64,000 nt of DNA from assembly GCA_047639555.1 (NCBI GenBank), contig JBLIOE010000013.1:1-64000 (forward strand), read 5' to 3'. How positions within the stretch are numbered: the stretch's first letter is position 1; every line of letters begins with the position of its first letter. Positions 61,560-64,000 of this stretch are shown here, one piece after another. The notes under the pieces are model-generated. The model was given only the letters and a program-made list of their open reading frames with translations. It ran no database searches and was not told the origin of the DNA. Origin of the DNA: JAJRXC01 sp047639555 (GTDB lineage: Bacteria > Actinomycetota > Acidimicrobiia > Acidimicrobiales > Aldehydirespiratoraceae). Both the position numbers and the translations under genes were made by a program.

Positions 61560-62996
61560 GTGAATCGCTCCGACTCACGTCGACCGTTCGACTGGCGGCT
61601 GTTGAAGCGCGACACTTCATGGGTGCTTTGTCACCGAGCATTCTGGTCCAGCGCAATCGCTGTCCTCGTACTGATCAGCGCGAGCTGCGGCGCCGATTCA
61701 ACCGCGGAGACTCTCGTCGTCGACGTACCGACCCTGAGCTCGACGACATCCACGGCGATCGAGACGCCAACCACATTGCCCGCTCTCACCGCTTCGTTTC
61801 GTGGAGTCACAGCCGACACCATCGAAGTCGGGATCGCCGCCGTCGATTTCGACGAGCTGTTCTCTCTCGGGTTCATTAACTTCAACCATGGCGACGAGGT
61901 CGCTATCTGGGAAGCCCTGATCGCACAAGTCAACGGCGCCGGAGGTATCCACGGGCGCACCCTGGTGGCGACCCACGAGTCCTTCCTTCCCGTCGGCAGC
62001 GCCGACGCCGAGGCGGCATGCCTGCGGCTTACCGAAGACAACTCGGTGTTCGCGGTCCTCGGACTTTGGATCGGCGACTCTGTGCTCTGTCTCACGGAGA
62101 CGCACGAGACAATCCACGTCGGACACCTGATGCGCCAGGAATGGATCGACCGATCAATCGCGACGCTTGCGTCACCTGACATCTCCGAAGAACGCGAACT
62201 CCAGGCCTTCCTTGAGGTCTTGCTGGCCACCGGGCGACTCGACGCACGCACGATTGGAGTACTGACCCACACCAATGCCGAGTCATCTGTCGACCGCGTC
62301 GTTCGCCCCTTCGTAGAGGCGAAGGGGCTCTCCCTCGGCACCGTCGGCGTCCTCGCGGACACCACGGGCGATCAGGAAGAAATCCAACGACAGGTAGACG
62401 TCTTCATTGAGAGATGGCGGACCGACGGCGCCGACTTCGTTCTCGTTGTTGGTAACAACGGCGTTGGATCCATCGGGAGAATTCGAGCCGCGATGGGCCC
62501 GGTCGACATCGCAGTGCCCGATGCTGAGACATTCCAACAGATCTTCGGCAATACACCAGAGGGTGAACGAGACGGCTTCGACGGAGTCCTCACCATCGCC
62601 GGCCTTTCTCCGACCAACGGCGAACAGTTCGACGAACCCTTGCTCCACGAGTGTGTCGAGACTGTCGAAGCGGCGATACCGGGACTGACGGTCGTGCCCA
62701 CGGGTGATCTCGAGGGCCCCGACGACTGGTTCGCGGGGATCCGCGATGCCTGCGCCGCGCTCGCCGTGTTCGTCGCGGCAGCAACGGCAGCCGGCCCGGA
62801 ACTCACCAACGACTCGTTTCGCGTTGGCCTCGAATCGCTTGGATCGATCGCACTCCCAGGTCAGGCGTTCGCCTCCTTCGGCCCGGGCAAGTACGACGGC
62901 GAGGACGGATTCCGGCTCGTCTCGTTCGACCCCAGCGACGGTGAGGAAGGAAGCTTCACTCCTCTCACCGAGATCGTGGACACCGCAACAGGCTGA
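61560..62996 (+). CDS. Periplasmic-binding-fold lipoprotein (Peripla_BP_6-like)
   Basis: A 478-residue protein from GTG 61560 (AGAGGG upstream). A short basic leader (RPFDWRLLKRD) and hydrophobic helix end in the lipobox ISASC, so the mature protein is a lipoprotein. A Thr/Ser-rich linker precedes the two-lobed fold with VTADTIEVGIAAVDFDEL and INGAGGIHGRTL-like text (AQVNGAGGIHGRTLVATH), which is the hallmark of branched-chain amino acid receptors (LivK type). No permease or ATPase genes follow, so it may be an orphan receptor or use a system elsewhere. The ligand is unknown. Confidence 0.86.
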   Translation: MNRSDSRRPFDWRLLKRDTSWVLCHRAFWSSAIAVLVLISASCGADSTAETLVVDVPTLSSTTSTAIETPTTLPALTASFRGVTADTIEVGIAAVDFDELFSLGFINFNHGDEVAIWEALIAQVNGAGGIHGRTLVATHESFLPVGSADAEAACLRLTEDNSVFAVLGLWIGDSVLCLTETHETIHVGHLMRQEWIDRSIATLASPDISEERELQAFLEVLLATGRLDARTIGVLTHTNAESSVDRVVRPFVEAKGLSLGTVGVLADTTGDQEEIQRQVDVFIERWRTDGADFVLVVGNNGVGSIGRIRAAMGPVDIAVPDAETFQQIFGNTPEGERDGFDGVLTIAGLSPTNGEQFDEPLLHECVETVEAAIPGLTVVPTGDLEGPDDWFAGIRDACAALAVFVAAATAAGPELTNDSFRVGLESLGSIALPGQAFASFGPGKYDGEDGFRLVSFDPSDGEEGSFTPLTEIVDTATG

Positions 62997-63123
62997 GAGG
63001 CGGGCATCCACCCACCCAAAGCTGATTCGCCGCTTTGATGTTCACCGGGTTGTCGGTGATGATCGGGGGTCAGCCAGCGTTCACGAAGATGTCTACGGTG
63101 CTGGCGCGGCATGAGGAGCATCT

Positions 63124-64000
63124 ATGGACTTCGATATCCCTACCGAGGTCACCGAATATCTCGCCGCACTCGATGACTTCATCAACGCGGAAATTGCGCC
63201 ATTGCAGGCGACCGACGACAACGAACGTTTCTTCGATCATCGTCGCGAACACGCGCGTACCGACTGGGACAACAACGGCTGGCCCCGTCCGGAGTGGGAG
63301 GCGCTGCTTGGTGAGATGCGTCGGCGAGCCGATGCAGCCGGCCACTACCGCTTTGCTCTCCCGGAGGAGGTCGGTGGCGGCGGCGGCACGAATCTCCAGA
63401 TGGCCATCATCCGTGAGCACCTCGCGGCGATGGGTCTCGGTCTCCACAACGACCTCCAGAATGAGTCGTCGATCGTCGGCAACCATCCGTTCATCAAGAT
63501 GATGTTGGCCAAGGGCTCCGATTCGCAGAAGGCCGAATTCATCGAGGCCAGCCTCACCGGCCAACGGCGGGTCGCGTTCGGGCTTACCGAACCCGAACAC
63601 GGCAGCGACGCAACCCACCTCGATACAGCCGCGAAGCGCGATGGCAACGAGTGGGTCATCAACGGGGTCAAACGCTTCAACACCGGCATGCACCACGCCA
63701 CCCACGACATGGTGTTCGCTCGGACCAGCGGAGAGGACGGAGACGCCGACGGAATCACGTGCTTCCTCGTTCCCACCAACATTCCGGGCGTCGAACTCGG
63801 AACGTTCTGGTGGACTTTCAACATGCCCACCGATCATCCCGACGTCCACTTCAACGACGTTCGGGTCGGTGACGATGCCATATTCGGAGAAGTTGGGCGA
63901 GGCCTGGAACTGGCCAACATGTTCACCCACGAGAACAGAATCCGTCAGGCCGCATCCAGTCTCGGCGCAGCTCAACACTGCATCGACGTTGCCGTCGAAT
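63124..64000 (+). CDS. Acyl-CoA dehydrogenase (5' part; runs off the window)
   Basis: An open frame of 292 codons from ATG 63124 with GAGGAG upstream. EEVGGGGGTNLQMAIIREHLAAMG, FGLTEPEHGSDATHLDTAA and VINGVKRFNTGMHHATHDMVFART are the N-terminal and middle acyl-CoA dehydrogenase blocks, with the FAD-binding Thr/Ser in TEPEHGSD. The C-terminal domain with the catalytic base lies outside. The unusual TGMHHATHD motif resembles actinobacterial FadE members for long or steroid-derived acyl-CoAs. It is a different enzyme from that at 18571-19854. Confidence 0.9.
   Translation, partial: MDFDIPTEVTEYLAALDDFINAEIAPLQATDDNERFFDHRREHARTDWDNNGWPRPEWEALLGEMRRRADAAGHYRFALPEEVGGGGGTNLQMAIIREHLAAMGLGLHNDLQNESSIVGNHPFIKMMLAKGSDSQKAEFIEASLTGQRRVAFGLTEPEHGSDATHLDTAAKRDGNEWVINGVKRFNTGMHHATHDMVFARTSGEDGDADGITCFLVPTNIPGVELGTFWWTFNMPTDHPDVHFNDVRVGDDAIFGEVGRGLELANMFTHENRIRQAASSLGAAQHCIDVAVE

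Overview
The window looks like a chromosomal segment of a high-GC actinobacterium, probably a free-living (perhaps marine) member of the Acidimicrobiia. This is inferred from the overall mix: three LLM/F420-type oxidoreductases plus a deazaflavin-dependent nitroreductase, a mycobacterial-style furA-katG pair, a TLP1-like thiolase, DUF2332 and DUF839 proteins, and many SDR, acyl-CoA dehydrogenase, dioxygenase and Baeyer-Villiger genes. Codon third positions are strongly G/C. I see no rRNA, tRNA, CRISPR array, insertion sequence or prophage. The gene at the left edge (1-935) and the gene at the right edge (63124-64000) run off the window.

Layout. 1-5427: DUF7065-like and cupin genes, a Tat-exported PhoX-type protein, then a ribH-patatin-TauD operon. 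5484-11635: DyP peroxidase, an SDR, and a DUF2332/sugar-lactone oxidase/D-threonine-aldolase-like operon, divergent from a second SDR across a near-perfect 24-bp-arm palindrome. 11742-14459: furA-katG oxidative-stress operon with its likely promoter and terminator. 14493-23521: phosphoesterase, VOC protein, serine hydrolase, F420 enzymes, acyl-CoA dehydrogenase, two aldo/keto reductases and a Baeyer-Villiger-type monooxygenase. 23527-31956: ethylmalonyl-CoA mutase, a 2OG oxygenase, an acyltransferase, a nitroreductase/BVMO/PF10118 operon and an LLM oxidoreductase. 32012-42581: arylsulfatase, LLM and NAD(P)-binding enzymes, then a tight operon of amidohydrolase, epoxide hydrolase, tyrosine-phosphatase-like protein, PhyH dioxygenase and DUF1295 protein, followed by a second TauD-type gene. 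42582-45561: KhtT/KhtU-type K+/H+ antiporter pair and a SpoU rRNA methyltransferase.

45738-52245 holds the most notable locus. A winged-helix regulator and a TLP1-like thiolase lie on one side of an unusually AT-rich promoter region. On the other side is a 1374-residue protein that joins an NuoL-like proton-channel subunit (DabB/MpsA-like) to a complete DUF2309 zinc subunit (DabA/MpsB-like), overlapping by one base with a small P-II-like protein. This reads as a single-chain, energy-coupled inorganic-carbon uptake system with its own regulator. No RuBisCO is present, so an anaplerotic role is more likely than autotrophy, within the limits of this window.

52246-64000: a 737-bp decayed stretch, an SDR, a 14-TM MFS exporter, a truncated remnant, a cytochrome P450, a CopC-CopD/DUF998/His-rich lipoprotein copper-type cluster, an amidohydrolase, a branched-chain-amino-acid-type binding lipoprotein and the start of an acyl-CoA dehydrogenase. 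Taken together, the genes suggest a heterotroph that oxidises varied lipids, terpenoid- or steroid-like compounds and sulfated substrates, with much flavin and F420 chemistry.
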